Of a DNA stretch of 5,409 bases, positions 1 through 5,395 are shown in pieces. The notes under the pieces were generated by a model that saw nothing but the letters and a program-made list of their open reading frames with translations, was not told the DNA's origin and did not search any database. The DNA is from an uncultured Lachnospiraceae bacterium (lineage in GTDB: Bacteria; Bacillota; Clostridia; Lachnospirales; Lachnospiraceae). The DNA lies in assembly GCA_902796375.1 (NCBI GenBank), contig CADBOW010000042.1, positions 1 to 5,409 of the forward strand, written 5' to 3'. The stretch's first letter is position 1; each line of letters begins with the position of its first letter. Made by a program: the position numbers and the translations under genes.

Positions 1-1539
1 GGTTACAGGCTGCAGAAGCTCGGCGCCCTCCTTCTGGGCATCCTCTGCAGTTCCCCGGAAAAGGTTTACTATATTCTTGGACTGCAGTGTTATATGAACT
101 GTCATCTGGCCGTCCTTGACGGTAAGCTTCGCTGCATCCTTCAATGCTTCATTGATACGAAACATGGAGCTGTCCGTGGTAAATGTCACATCATAGACTC
201 CGTCCTGAAGATCTGTCTTTGCCTCTTCCTTCTTCTCAGTCGTCTCCGCAGTTCCGGCACTTCCCAGCACTGCGGCGGTATGTGCCACATACAGATCCCG
301 GACCGCCGGAATCCTTCCCAGGCCCTCGATCTGGCAGTCGATCTTCTCAAATGCACCGGAAGCCGTGAACATACTCTTCCAGGAGTCCTCATCCTCTCCG
401 GCCATATCATTATTTGCATGATCACCTGCCACAACCATCAGCGGACGAAGAACCACCTTCTTATATCCCGCATCCTGCACTGCCTTGATGACAGCCTCGC
501 AGGCGGTATCCTCCGGCTCGCCCTCCACGGTACCGATGAATACATTTTCGTAACCCAGTTCCTTCATCTGGGTTGCCATCTGACTATAGCTGATCTTTGC
601 CGCATGTGCGGTTCCGTGTCCCATGAATACAAATGCGGTTCCGTCCAACTTTGCCGCATCCAGGCTGTCATAGCCTGCACTTGCAACCGCTGCCGCGGTC
701 ACTGCCTCGGCAACTGCCTTCTTGTCCTCATTGATTACGGAGGCATCCTGCCCTACCTCTCCCAGAAGAGGCTCCGCCACTGAAATGCTTTCGATCTTGT
801 CCTTATACTTATCGGCAGCAGCCATCAGCTCATCATACTCTGCGCCATGCATCAGATGGGTCGGCTGGATCACCAGCTGCTTTACGCCGTTATCTACGGC
901 CCGCTGCATCGCCTGATCCATATTATCGATCTTCTCACCGTCTCTGGCCTGAACATGATTGATGATGATCTGTGCCGTAAAGGCTCTCCTTACGGACCAG
1001 TCCGGATTTGCCGCTGCTATCGCATCCTCAATCCCCTTGATGTCCTCGGTGCGGCTGTCATTAAATGAGGTACCGAAGCTGACCACCAGGATCTCCTTCT
1101 CTCCGATCTCATCCTGGTTCCTGGGATCATCCTTTGAAGCATCTCCAGTATCCCGTCCGAAATAATCCGGATCCGCTTCCTCTCCTTCCACCATTTCCTT
1201 CTGTGCATCCGTAAGCGCGTCCCATTTCTCCTTCGCTTCCGCACAGAGTGCATCCGTATCATCTGTCCGTTCCTGAACATAGATCTTATCGATCAGATCT
1301 GCAACCTCCTTGGCACGTGCCTCATCCGACCCTGCGTCCTTTGCCTCGGTTGCCGTCTCTGTTGCTGCCTTCGTTCCTGCTTCCGTCGTTTTTGTCTCTT
1401 CCGTCTTTGCAGTCTGCTCCGAAGCCGCCGTGGTTCCCTCTGCCGCTGCGGTGGTCTGCTCCTCTGTCTTCCCGCATCCTGCAAGTACGGATGCTGCAAG
1501 TGCAGTAGTTACGATTACTTTCAGTAGCTTACGTCTCAT
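1..1539 (-). CDS. cbiK: Secreted lipoprotein CbiK-type cobaltochelatase with extra C-terminal domain (3' end outside window)
   Basis: 513 codons are open from ATG at 1539 to the left edge with no stop, so the C-terminus is missing. Residues 1-22 form a lipoprotein signal (MRRKLLK, hydrophobic core, lipobox LAGC, Cys22). Residues 23-70 are a Thr/Ala/Glu-rich linker. The chelatase domain spans about 148-425 and shows LVVSFGTSFNDSR (151-163), QPTHLMHGAEYDEL (225-238), FMGHGTAH (305-312) and VVAGDHANNDMAGEDEDSW (369-387). These match the CbiK family (sirohydrochlorin cobaltochelatase of anaerobic B12 synthesis). His228 or His231, together with His374, are the likely metal-binding or catalytic histidines. 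The known enzyme is usually cytosolic and about 260-300 residues long. This one is exported, membrane-anchored and longer. From about residue 444 a second domain begins (DGVYDVTFTTDSSMFRINEA, then AKLTVKDGQMTVHITL). It resembles beta-rich domains seen on clostridial surface uptake proteins, but I cannot name it securely. A cobalamin riboswitch lies upstream, fitting a role in cobalt, B12 or tetrapyrrole acquisition. Alternative: a heme or metal-tetrapyrrole binding protein rather than an active chelatase. Confidence 0.9.
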   Translation of the reverse strand, partial: MRRKLLKVIVTTALAASVLAGCGKTEEQTTAAAEGTTAASEQTAKTEETKTTEAGTKAATETATEAKDAGSDEARAKEVADLIDKIYVQERTDDTDALCAEAKEKWDALTDAQKEMVEGEEADPDYFGRDTGDASKDDPRNQDEIGEKEILVVSFGTSFNDSRTEDIKGIEDAIAAANPDWSVRRAFTAQIIINHVQARDGEKIDNMDQAMQRAVDNGVKQLVIQPTHLMHGAEYDELMAAADKYKDKIESISVAEPLLGEVGQDASVINEDKKAVAEAVTAAAVASAGYDSLDAAKLDGTAFVFMGHGTAHAAKISYSQMATQMKELGYENVFIGTVEGEPEDTACEAVIKAVQDAGYKKVVLRPLMVVAGDHANNDMAGEDEDSWKSMFTASGAFEKIDCQIEGLGRIPAVRDLYVAHTAAVLGSAGTAETTEKKEEAKTDLQDGVYDVTFTTDSSMFRINEALKDAAKLTVKDGQMTVHITLQSKNIVNLFRGTAEDAQKEGAELLQPVT

Positions 1540-1546
1540 TTCATGT

Positions 1547-1552
1547 CTCCTT
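1547..1552 (-). promoter_or_regulatory. Ribosome binding site of cbiK
   Basis: AAGGAG on the minus strand lies 7 nt before the ATG at 1539. An ATG at 1544 runs into a stop after one codon, so 1539 is the supported start. Confidence 0.85.
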
Positions 1553-1583
1553 AAAATAAAATATCCTGTGCCAGAAGCACAGG
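1553..1583 (-). terminator. Terminator hairpin of the cobalamin riboswitch expression platform
   Basis: On the minus strand CCTGTGC (1577-1583) pairs with GCACAGG (1565-1571) around a 5-nt loop. It is followed by the T-rich run ATATTTTATTTT (1553-1564), directly ahead of the cbiK ribosome binding site. The T-run is interrupted by A, so termination may be moderate. A competing partner is TTGTGC at 1622-1627, which could pair with GCACAG (1566-1571) as an antiterminator. This places control at transcription termination, although the hairpin is also close enough to affect translation. Confidence 0.65.
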
Positions 1584-1594
1584 AACGCGAACCG

Positions 1595-1612
1595 GACGAG
1601 GCTTCCCTCGTC
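1595..1612 (-). other. Short hairpin in the cbiK leader
   Basis: GACGAGG (1606-1612) and CCTCGTC (1595-1601) form a perfect 7-bp stem closed by a GAAG tetraloop on the minus strand. It lies between the riboswitch aptamer and the terminator hairpin. Its role is unknown; it may be a spacer element or a transcription pause hairpin in the expression platform. Confidence 0.55.
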
Positions 1613-1654
1613 TGTCTCTCCGCACAACCAGTTACTCGTGGTCTTCTCATGCCA

Positions 1655-1881
1655 CTCCCACGGCAGGTCTCCCGGCTTGCGGCTCCGACGGAGAGTATCC
1701 TCCGTCCCGCAGGAGATCGTCTTCCCGGTTTCCCAGTGACATTCTGATCTCCCACTAACCGCATACGGTGACGAGTTCGCTCAGGCCTCTCACCTGATTC
1801 CCTTTTCACCGAAGCAGATCCCGTCCGAAAATGATCCAGATGGATCAGCCTTCCCGACCGGAATCTCTCCGACACCGTGCA
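1655..1881 (-). promoter_or_regulatory. Cobalamin (B12) riboswitch aptamer
   Basis: The minus strand carries the class hallmarks in order. GAAAAGGGAATCAGGTG (1791-1807) matches the conserved J2-3/P3 segment. GTCACTGGGAAACCGGGAAG follows in the position of the conserved P5 region. The B12 box AGCCGGGAGACCTGCC lies at 1662-1677. CACGG (1875-1879) can pair with CCGTG (1659-1663) as the closing P1 stem. Between P1 and the first core element a long P2 arm ends in TGATCC-ATCT-GGATCA. The leader ends at a terminator-like hairpin before cbiK. In this family coenzyme B12 binding normally represses the downstream gene. The exact ends are estimates. Confidence 0.93.
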
Positions 1882-1907
1882 GCGTGTATTCAGTTAAAAC
1901 CTCTTGC

Positions 1908-1936
1908 ATCTTAACAAACAGAGAACCGTGTGTCAA
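1908..1936 (-). promoter_or_regulatory. Sigma-A-type promoter of the cobalamin riboswitch and cbiK
   Basis: On the minus strand TTGACA (1931-1936) is a perfect -35 box. A 17-nt spacer separates it from TAAGAT (1908-1913), a 4 of 6 match to the -10 consensus. The predicted start is near 1901, about 20 nt before the riboswitch P1 stem. The -35 box lies in the loop of the upstream gene's terminator hairpin, and the hairpin's 3' arm lies in the spacer. Confidence 0.75.
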
Positions 1937-1958
1937 GTCTGCCAACCCCACGGTTCTC
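1911..1958 (-). terminator. Intrinsic terminator of the transglutaminase-like gene
   Basis: GAGAACCGTG (1949-1958) and CACGGTTCTC (1921-1930) form a perfect 10-bp stem with an 18-nt loop. A T-rich tail TGTTTGTTAA follows. It begins 12 nt after the TAA stop at 1971-1973. The T-run is interrupted by G, so it may be leaky. The loop contains the -35 box of the cbiK promoter. Confidence 0.75.
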
Positions 1959-1970
1959 CGATCCTGTCAG

Positions 1971-3572
1971 TTATTTACGGTTCAGACATACGCCCTTGGA
2001 ATTGAATTTGTACGTCTTCTTTCCGATCTTTACCTTGCCGGTCTGCATCTGACCCAGCGTCTTTTTCTTCGTACTGAAATAATAATACTTCTTCCCGACC
2101 TTCAGCCAGCCGGTCTTCTTTTTGCCCTTCACATAATAATAGGTTTTTCTGCCTTCTTTAAAGAAGCCGTTCTTCACCTTCTTCGGAATGGACTTCTGCT
2201 TCTTCAGTATCTTTCCGCATACGGAGCAGTGGCTCCCTGCAGTAAGTCCCTTCTTCGTATAGGTTGCGGCAACTGCGGAATCCTTTACCTCCTTATGGCC
2301 TGTATGCTGAATGGTCTTGACCTTCTTCTCTCCGCATACGGTGCAGGTAAAGGTTCTGGATCCGTTTGCGGTACAGGTAGCCTTCTTCGTGATCCTGCCG
2401 CTATCCCATTTATGGCCCGCTGCCTTCTGTGTCACGGTTTTCGTCTTACCACATACCTTACAGGTATATACGGTCGTTTCGTCTGCGGTACAGGTCCCTG
2501 TGCACTTCACCGTGCCCTTGTTCCAGGAATGGCCTGCATATCCCTTATTCTCCGCGTTCACCGACTTCCAGCTGTAGGTTCCGTCCGAGTTCTTCTGAAC
2601 CTGCCAGATGGTATCCTCCGTGATATAGTCTGCCTTCGCAGCCGGACTCTGGGATGGATATGTCATTTCATGGGCTCCGCTGGTATCGATCCCTGCAAGA
2701 TGCTCATCGGACAGATTGAAATATCTGGTGAGATTGGAGGAACTGTCATCCCCGTCATTCCATGTCACATCGATGGCATACCATTTTCCGTTATCCAGAC
2801 ATACCTTATTCCACAAATGGCCGCCGGCGGAGGAATTTCCCGGCTCATCCTCATGAAGGACCATATATACAGGTACGTCCGCATAATTCATAAGGAAATA
2901 CATCGAATATGCATAGCCTCTGCACGGAGTCTTCTTCCGGAGGATCACCGAAAGATCATTGTCGGAGGTATCCGTCAGCGTATAGGTATATTCCTTGCAG
3001 AGGATCTCATTTGCCGCCCGGACACGTTCATATCTGGTATCAAAGCTGTTGATGATGGAGAGCCAGGAGTCCAGCTCTCTGAACAGCCGGTTTGTAAACT
3101 TCGCCCGTTCCTCTCCGTCTGCATATTCGCTTTTTACGACGATCTTCAGGCTTGTGTTGCTTCCGTTGTAGGTTGTGACCGAGATGGAATTTCCGAAGAA
3201 ATAAAACTGCGGATTCTCCTCACGTACTGTCGAGTAGATCTGAAACAGCCTGGAGGGCTCCACATCTCCGCAGGGAATGGATTCCATGACCCAGGCCTTA
3301 CCTTCCTTGATGAAATCGTCAGTGGTGGTAAGATACTTCCGGCTGGCATCGTAAATCTTCCTGTATATTGCCTTTTCACTTTTGGTCAGCGAGTCATATC
3401 CGCGGGTGGTGGAACTCGTATCGATCTGATAGCTGTCCCAGTCATGCTTCTCCACCGTGACCTCTTCCTTTGTCTCCTCCGCATGGACATCCGTCACGCC
3501 CATATTTACGGAAATGAGCAGACAAAGCATGAACAATATGGTAAATATACAGGATTTCTTCTTTCCTACCAT
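1971..3572 (-). CDS. Secreted transglutaminase-like protein with Cys-rich repeats and C-terminal wall-binding repeats
   Basis: 533 residues. I chose the ATG at 3572 because AGGAGG (3582-3587) then sits 9 nt upstream; the ATG at 3581 directly abuts that site and is unlikely. A signal peptide ends near DVHA|EE (about residue 31). Residues 160-300 form a transglutaminase-like core with Cys217 (TPCRGYAYSM), His252 (GGHLWN) and Asp268 (AIDVTWND), the complete Cys-His-Asp triad of this papain-fold superfamily. Residues about 345-463 hold three related repeats opening with a GH motif (GHSW, GHKW, GHKE) and closing with CKVCG, CTVCG and CSVCG. Residues 464-533 are aromatic and Lys/Gly-rich repeats (TGWLKVGKKYYYF, TGKVKIGKKTYKF) of the choline- or glucan-binding type that hold proteins to the cell wall. 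The substrate cannot be read from sequence: crosslinking, deamidation and peptidase activity are all known in the superfamily. A c-di-GMP-I riboswitch precedes the gene, which suggests a surface or lifestyle-linked function. Confidence 0.9.
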   Translation of the reverse strand: MVGKKKSCIFTILFMLCLLISVNMGVTDVHAEETKEEVTVEKHDWDSYQIDTSSTTRGYDSLTKSEKAIYRKIYDASRKYLTTTDDFIKEGKAWVMESIPCGDVEPSRLFQIYSTVREENPQFYFFGNSISVTTYNGSNTSLKIVVKSEYADGEERAKFTNRLFRELDSWLSIINSFDTRYERVRAANEILCKEYTYTLTDTSDNDLSVILRKKTPCRGYAYSMYFLMNYADVPVYMVLHEDEPGNSSAGGHLWNKVCLDNGKWYAIDVTWNDGDDSSSNLTRYFNLSDEHLAGIDTSGAHEMTYPSQSPAAKADYITEDTIWQVQKNSDGTYSWKSVNAENKGYAGHSWNKGTVKCTGTCTADETTVYTCKVCGKTKTVTQKAAGHKWDSGRITKKATCTANGSRTFTCTVCGEKKVKTIQHTGHKEVKDSAVAATYTKKGLTAGSHCSVCGKILKKQKSIPKKVKNGFFKEGRKTYYYVKGKKKTGWLKVGKKYYYFSTKKKTLGQMQTGKVKIGKKTYKFNSKGVCLNRK

Positions 3573-3581
3573 GATCCGCAT

Positions 3582-3587
3582 CCTCCT
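3582..3587 (-). promoter_or_regulatory. Ribosome binding site that decides the transglutaminase-like gene start
   Basis: Perfect AGGAGG on the minus strand. It touches the ATG at 3581 but is spaced 9 nt from the in-frame ATG at 3572, so the latter is the likely start and the protein loses the first three residues (MRI). Confidence 0.75.
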
Positions 3588-3613
3588 CTCGCCGCATATC
3601 CGAAGGATTTTCG

Positions 3614-3649
3614 AAAAAAAACAGGCACCGAACGTTAGACGATGCCTGT
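3614..3649 (-). terminator. Terminator of the c-di-GMP riboswitch
   Basis: ACAGGCATCG (3640-3649) and CGGTGCCTGT (3621-3630) form a 10-bp stem with one G-T pair and a 9-nt loop. The run of T continues through 3614. It is a strong intrinsic terminator in the leader, about 30 nt before the ribosome binding site. Its 5' arm includes part of TACAGGC (3644-3650), which is complementary to GCCTGTA (3684-3690) inside the aptamer, giving a plausible antiterminator pairing. Confidence 0.85.
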
Positions 3650-3657
3650 AGTAACTC

Positions 3658-3735
3658 CAAATAAGCGCAGCTGGCTGCCATTTTACAGGCCCTTATAGCT
3701 TTGTGTCATCACGTTTCCATGATTTTACCCATGTA
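3658..3735 (-). promoter_or_regulatory. Cyclic-di-GMP-I (GEMM) riboswitch aptamer
   Basis: On the minus strand ATGGGTAAA leads into ATCATG-GAAA-CGTGAT, a 6-bp stem capped by the GAAA tetraloop typical of GEMM P2. It continues with GACACAAAGCTATAAGGGCC (class consensus near GACGCAAAGC) and then TGGCAGCCAGCTGC, corresponding to the 3' P3 strand seen as GCCAGTTGCC in clostridial members. A promoter lies just upstream and a strong terminator just downstream. Two differences from the consensus I remember (ACAC for ACGC, TGCG for TGCC) weaken P1 but leave the core recognisable. It is expected to sense c-di-GMP and control the transglutaminase-like gene. Confidence 0.82.
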
Positions 3736-3748
3736 TAAAGTTGTATTA

Positions 3749-3777
3749 ATTATATCAGATAACCCCGGCAGGTGCAA
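3749..3777 (-). promoter_or_regulatory. Sigma-A-type promoter of the c-di-GMP riboswitch and transglutaminase-like gene
   Basis: TTGCAC (3772-3777), a 17-nt spacer and a perfect TATAAT (3749-3754) on the minus strand. The predicted start is near 3742, only a few bases before the riboswitch aptamer. This supports an independent transcription unit rather than readthrough from the gene upstream. Confidence 0.85.
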
Positions 3778-3802
3778 CGATTTGTAGCGGCGAAAAAGCA
3801 AC

Positions 3803-3840
3803 AAAAATGCACGGGAAATACAGTAAATATGCCGTATTGC
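3803..3840 (-). terminator. Possible weak terminator after the NlpC/P60-like gene
   Basis: On the minus strand GCA-(ATA bulge)-CGG (3832-3840) can pair with CCG-TGC (3809-3814), followed by ATTTTTG. The stem is short and bulged with a long loop, so this is a weak candidate. Closer to the stop, AGGCA (3875-3879) and TGCCT (3856-3860) form a 5-bp stem without a T-run. No better terminator is visible between 3908 and the next promoter. Confidence 0.3.
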
Positions 3841-3891
3841 TCCAGGTAGTACCTCAGGCACATCAGTTCATAAATGCCTCAACCGATTTTA

Positions 3892-3916
3892 CTATTCTCT
3901 TCGAAGGCTATTCTCT
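3892..3916. repeat. Short direct repeat spanning the stop codon of the NlpC/P60-like gene
   Basis: CTATTCTCT occurs at 3892-3900 and again at 3908-3916 with 7 nt between. The right copy contains the TAG stop codon on the minus strand (CTA at 3908-3910). The 16-nt period is not a multiple of three. It may be a small slippage duplication. Confidence 0.5.
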
Positions 3917-5038
3917 CCGTAGACTGATCCCCCTGCCGTCCCGTCCGAAGAACATCATCCCCAGCATGAGATATCTGGCCATCTTCCCGTCATGATGAAA
4001 GTAATACAGATTCTCTCCCATCTCCCGAAGTCCTCTTACCATTTCACCGGTAACCGGGTCAAAATAATACCACTGATTATTTTCCTGATACCAGCCCCGG
4101 GTCATCTTTCCATTTTCATAATAATGAAACTTCTTTCCGTCAACCTCCTGCCAGCCGGTCATGGCCTCCGGAAGGGGAACGATATAGAGATCGGATGCTC
4201 CCTCCGAAGAAACCTGGGACAGAGTCACCGGCTCCGTCAGCCGTACGCCGTTGTGATTTCCTCTGCCTGCCGCATGATACATCTGGTGAACACCGTTCCC
4301 GTCCTGGCCTGCATATATCCCAAGGTGGCAGTCCCAGCCGGAGGTGGGCCAGAAATAAAGAAGATATCCCTCCTTCAGCTTACCGGCCCGGTCCGCTTCC
4401 GTGAGTGCAGCCTGGATCGAGTCCGGATCCTTCACCTCGCCCATGTAATACACCATGGACTTTCTCACCACCTCGCTTCCGTCCACCTGCTGTTTTCCGT
4501 CCGCCAGATAATAATACCAGCCGGTGCCGTCGGTAAAGGACCTCTGTGAGCCACGGCTCCTGGCCTGTTTCAGAGGCAGATATATCTCATTCATCTGCGA
4601 CAGCGCATCCTCTCTCGTGCCGCCGTTGGCATAGTATAAAACCGAAGCCACAAAGCCGGTACAGTTAAATCCATATCCTCTGTGATCCCGTCCTTCATAC
4701 TGCTCGGTTCCGTAATTGATACATCCAGCCGCATTTTCATGATTTACATAATACTCAGCCTCTCCATACCGAAGTCCGTCCTTCCAGTTATCCTGTATGG
4801 TCCGGATCACGCTCTGACGGGAAACCTGATCCATCCCCAGATTCTTCGTGAAATAATCCCCATCAGTAGAATCCTCCGAGATGCTCCGGGTCCAGTCGTA
4901 TCGGATGACCTCCGTCTTCCGAACCGGCGTTGTATCTCCGAAACGGTCCCCGGCAAAGCAGGTCCCAGAGGATATCCCTGCCAGAAGCATCGCTCCGGTC
5001 AGAATCCATGCTATTTTTTGTTTCATCTGAATCCTCAT
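3908..5038 (-). CDS. Secreted NlpC/P60-like cysteine hydrolase with C-terminal wall-binding repeats
   Basis: 376 residues from ATG 5038 to TAG 3908. An AGAGGG (5045-5050) lies 6 nt before the start; an in-frame ATG at 5026 with its own AGGA is an alternative. The signal peptide (KQKIAWILTGAMLLAGISSG) is probably cleaved after GTCFA near residue 29. The central region (about 90-285) has GYGFNCTGFVAS with Cys126 and GWDCHLGIYAG with His238, then MYHAAG (His255). This is the Cys-then-His order of NlpC/P60 peptidases, which cut peptidoglycan stem peptides or amides. The gap between Cys and His, 112 residues, is longer than usual for the family and includes a Tyr-rich stretch (GTGWYYYLADGKQQVDG) resembling a wall-binding repeat. 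Residues 294-368 hold aromatic repeats (TGWQEVDGKKFHYYENGKM, RGWYQENNQWYYFDPVTG, LREMGENLYYFHHDGKM); the last one is degenerate (FFGRDGRG). The likely role is wall remodelling or an extracellular amidase; the exact substrate is unknown. Confidence 0.85.
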   Translation of the reverse strand: MRIQMKQKIAWILTGAMLLAGISSGTCFAGDRFGDTTPVRKTEVIRYDWTRSISEDSTDGDYFTKNLGMDQVSRQSVIRTIQDNWKDGLRYGEAEYYVNHENAAGCINYGTEQYEGRDHRGYGFNCTGFVASVLYYANGGTREDALSQMNEIYLPLKQARSRGSQRSFTDGTGWYYYLADGKQQVDGSEVVRKSMVYYMGEVKDPDSIQAALTEADRAGKLKEGYLLYFWPTSGWDCHLGIYAGQDGNGVHQMYHAAGRGNHNGVRLTEPVTLSQVSSEGASDLYIVPLPEAMTGWQEVDGKKFHYYENGKMTRGWYQENNQWYYFDPVTGEMVRGLREMGENLYYFHHDGKMARYLMLGMMFFGRDGRGISLRRE

Positions 5039-5075
5039 GGAAAACCCTCTTTCTTCCGGATGACCGCATTTTCAT

Positions 5076-5084
5076 ACTATACCA
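5076..5084 (-). promoter_or_regulatory. Extended -10 promoter of the NlpC/P60-like gene
   Basis: TGGTATAGT on the minus strand is an extended -10 (TGn plus TATAGT, 5 of 6 to consensus). I see no good -35 box 16-18 nt upstream, as is common with extended -10 promoters. The predicted start near 5069 gives a leader of about 30 nt, with no riboswitch-sized structure. Confidence 0.5.
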
Positions 5085-5220
5085 TATTGATCTGACAGGA
5101 CCGCATTACGGTCAGCGCCGCTCCATGTGCCTCTACAGCTGTGCCGGCGTAGCAGGCGGGATCCACCTTAATGGGAGATTCCCTGAAGACCGCCTTCAGT
5201 ATCAGCGCATTGGACACCAC
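5077..5220 (-). CDS. Possible 47-residue small protein or gene remnant, not recognised
   Basis: A reading frame from GTG 5220 to TAG 5077 encodes VVSNALILKAVFRESPIKVD and then a mixed-composition tail ending SCQINMV. A perfect AGGAGG (5233-5238) lies upstream but 12 nt from the GTG, which is long. About two thirds of third codon positions are G or C and first positions are G-rich, as in the flanking genes, so coding origin is plausible. The stop codon overlaps the -10 box of the next gene. The frame also stays open upstream through the terminator and tRNA, but that part cannot be coding. I do not recognise the family. It could be a small protein, the tail of a decayed gene, or chance. Confidence 0.3.
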   Translation of the reverse strand: MVSNALILKAVFRESPIKVDPACYAGTAVEAHGAALTVMRSCQINMV

Positions 5221-5274
5221 ACAGATATATTTCCTCCTGTAAACAAAAGCCTGCTTCAAATTCTTCAGAATATG

Positions 5275-5315
5275 AAAAAAATCCTTAAGTTTCCTTTTAT
5301 CAGGATCCTTAAGGA
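5275..5315 (-). terminator. Intrinsic terminator of tRNA-Trp
   Basis: TCCTTAAG (5308-5315) pairs perfectly with CTTAAGGA (5282-5289), with an inner TCCT/AGGA stem, followed by seven T on the minus strand. It starts 9 nt after the tRNA 3' end, so the tRNA transcript most likely ends here. Confidence 0.88.
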
Positions 5316-5324
5316 CTTTCCTCG

Positions 5325-5395
5325 CAGGGGATGAGAGAATCGAACTCCCACCAAAGGTTTTGGAGACCCCTATCATACCATTTGACCAATCCCCT
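5325..5395 (-). tRNA. trnW: tRNA-Trp (anticodon CCA)
   Basis: 71 nt fold as a cloverleaf. The acceptor AGGGGAT pairs with ATCCCCT. The D arm is GTCA-AATGGTA-TGAT. The anticodon arm is GGGGT-CTCCAAA-ACCTT with CCA at 5361-5363. The variable loop is 4 nt, and the T arm is GGGAG-TTCGATT-CTCTC. Discriminator G73 and the AGGGG start match bacterial tRNA-Trp. The 3' CCA is not encoded: CGA follows G73, so CCA must be added after transcription. Several G-U pairs occur in the D, anticodon and T stems, but no stem is broken. It reads UGG codons. The promoter is beyond the right edge or in a preceding unit. Confidence 0.95.

Noticed and set aside
94..783. Plus-strand open frame of 229 codons
   Set aside because: Antisense to the CbiK domain; composition rich in Cys, His and Leu as expected of a reverse-frame shadow.
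1310..1747. Plus-strand Ala/Ser/Val-rich open frame
   Set aside because: Mirror of the Thr/Ala-rich linker of CbiK and of the riboswitch; no start signals.
1884..3638. Long plus-strand open frame of 584 codons opposite the transglutaminase-like gene
   Set aside because: No ribosome binding site and no recognisable domain. It lies antisense to a gene with signal peptide, catalytic triad and repeats, and also covers its terminator and leader.
3442..3681. Minus-strand 79-codon frame over the transglutaminase-like gene start
   Set aside because: It runs through the riboswitch terminator and aptamer and then out of frame into the real gene.
3844..3854. Perfect inverted repeat AGGTA-G-TACCT
   Set aside because: The centre is one base, so it cannot form a hairpin. 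As an operator it lies about 70 bp upstream of the next promoter, and there is no supporting evidence.
5221..5376. Upstream extension of the small open frame through the terminator and tRNA
   Set aside because: A tRNA and its terminator occupy this stretch, so it cannot be part of a protein-coding message.
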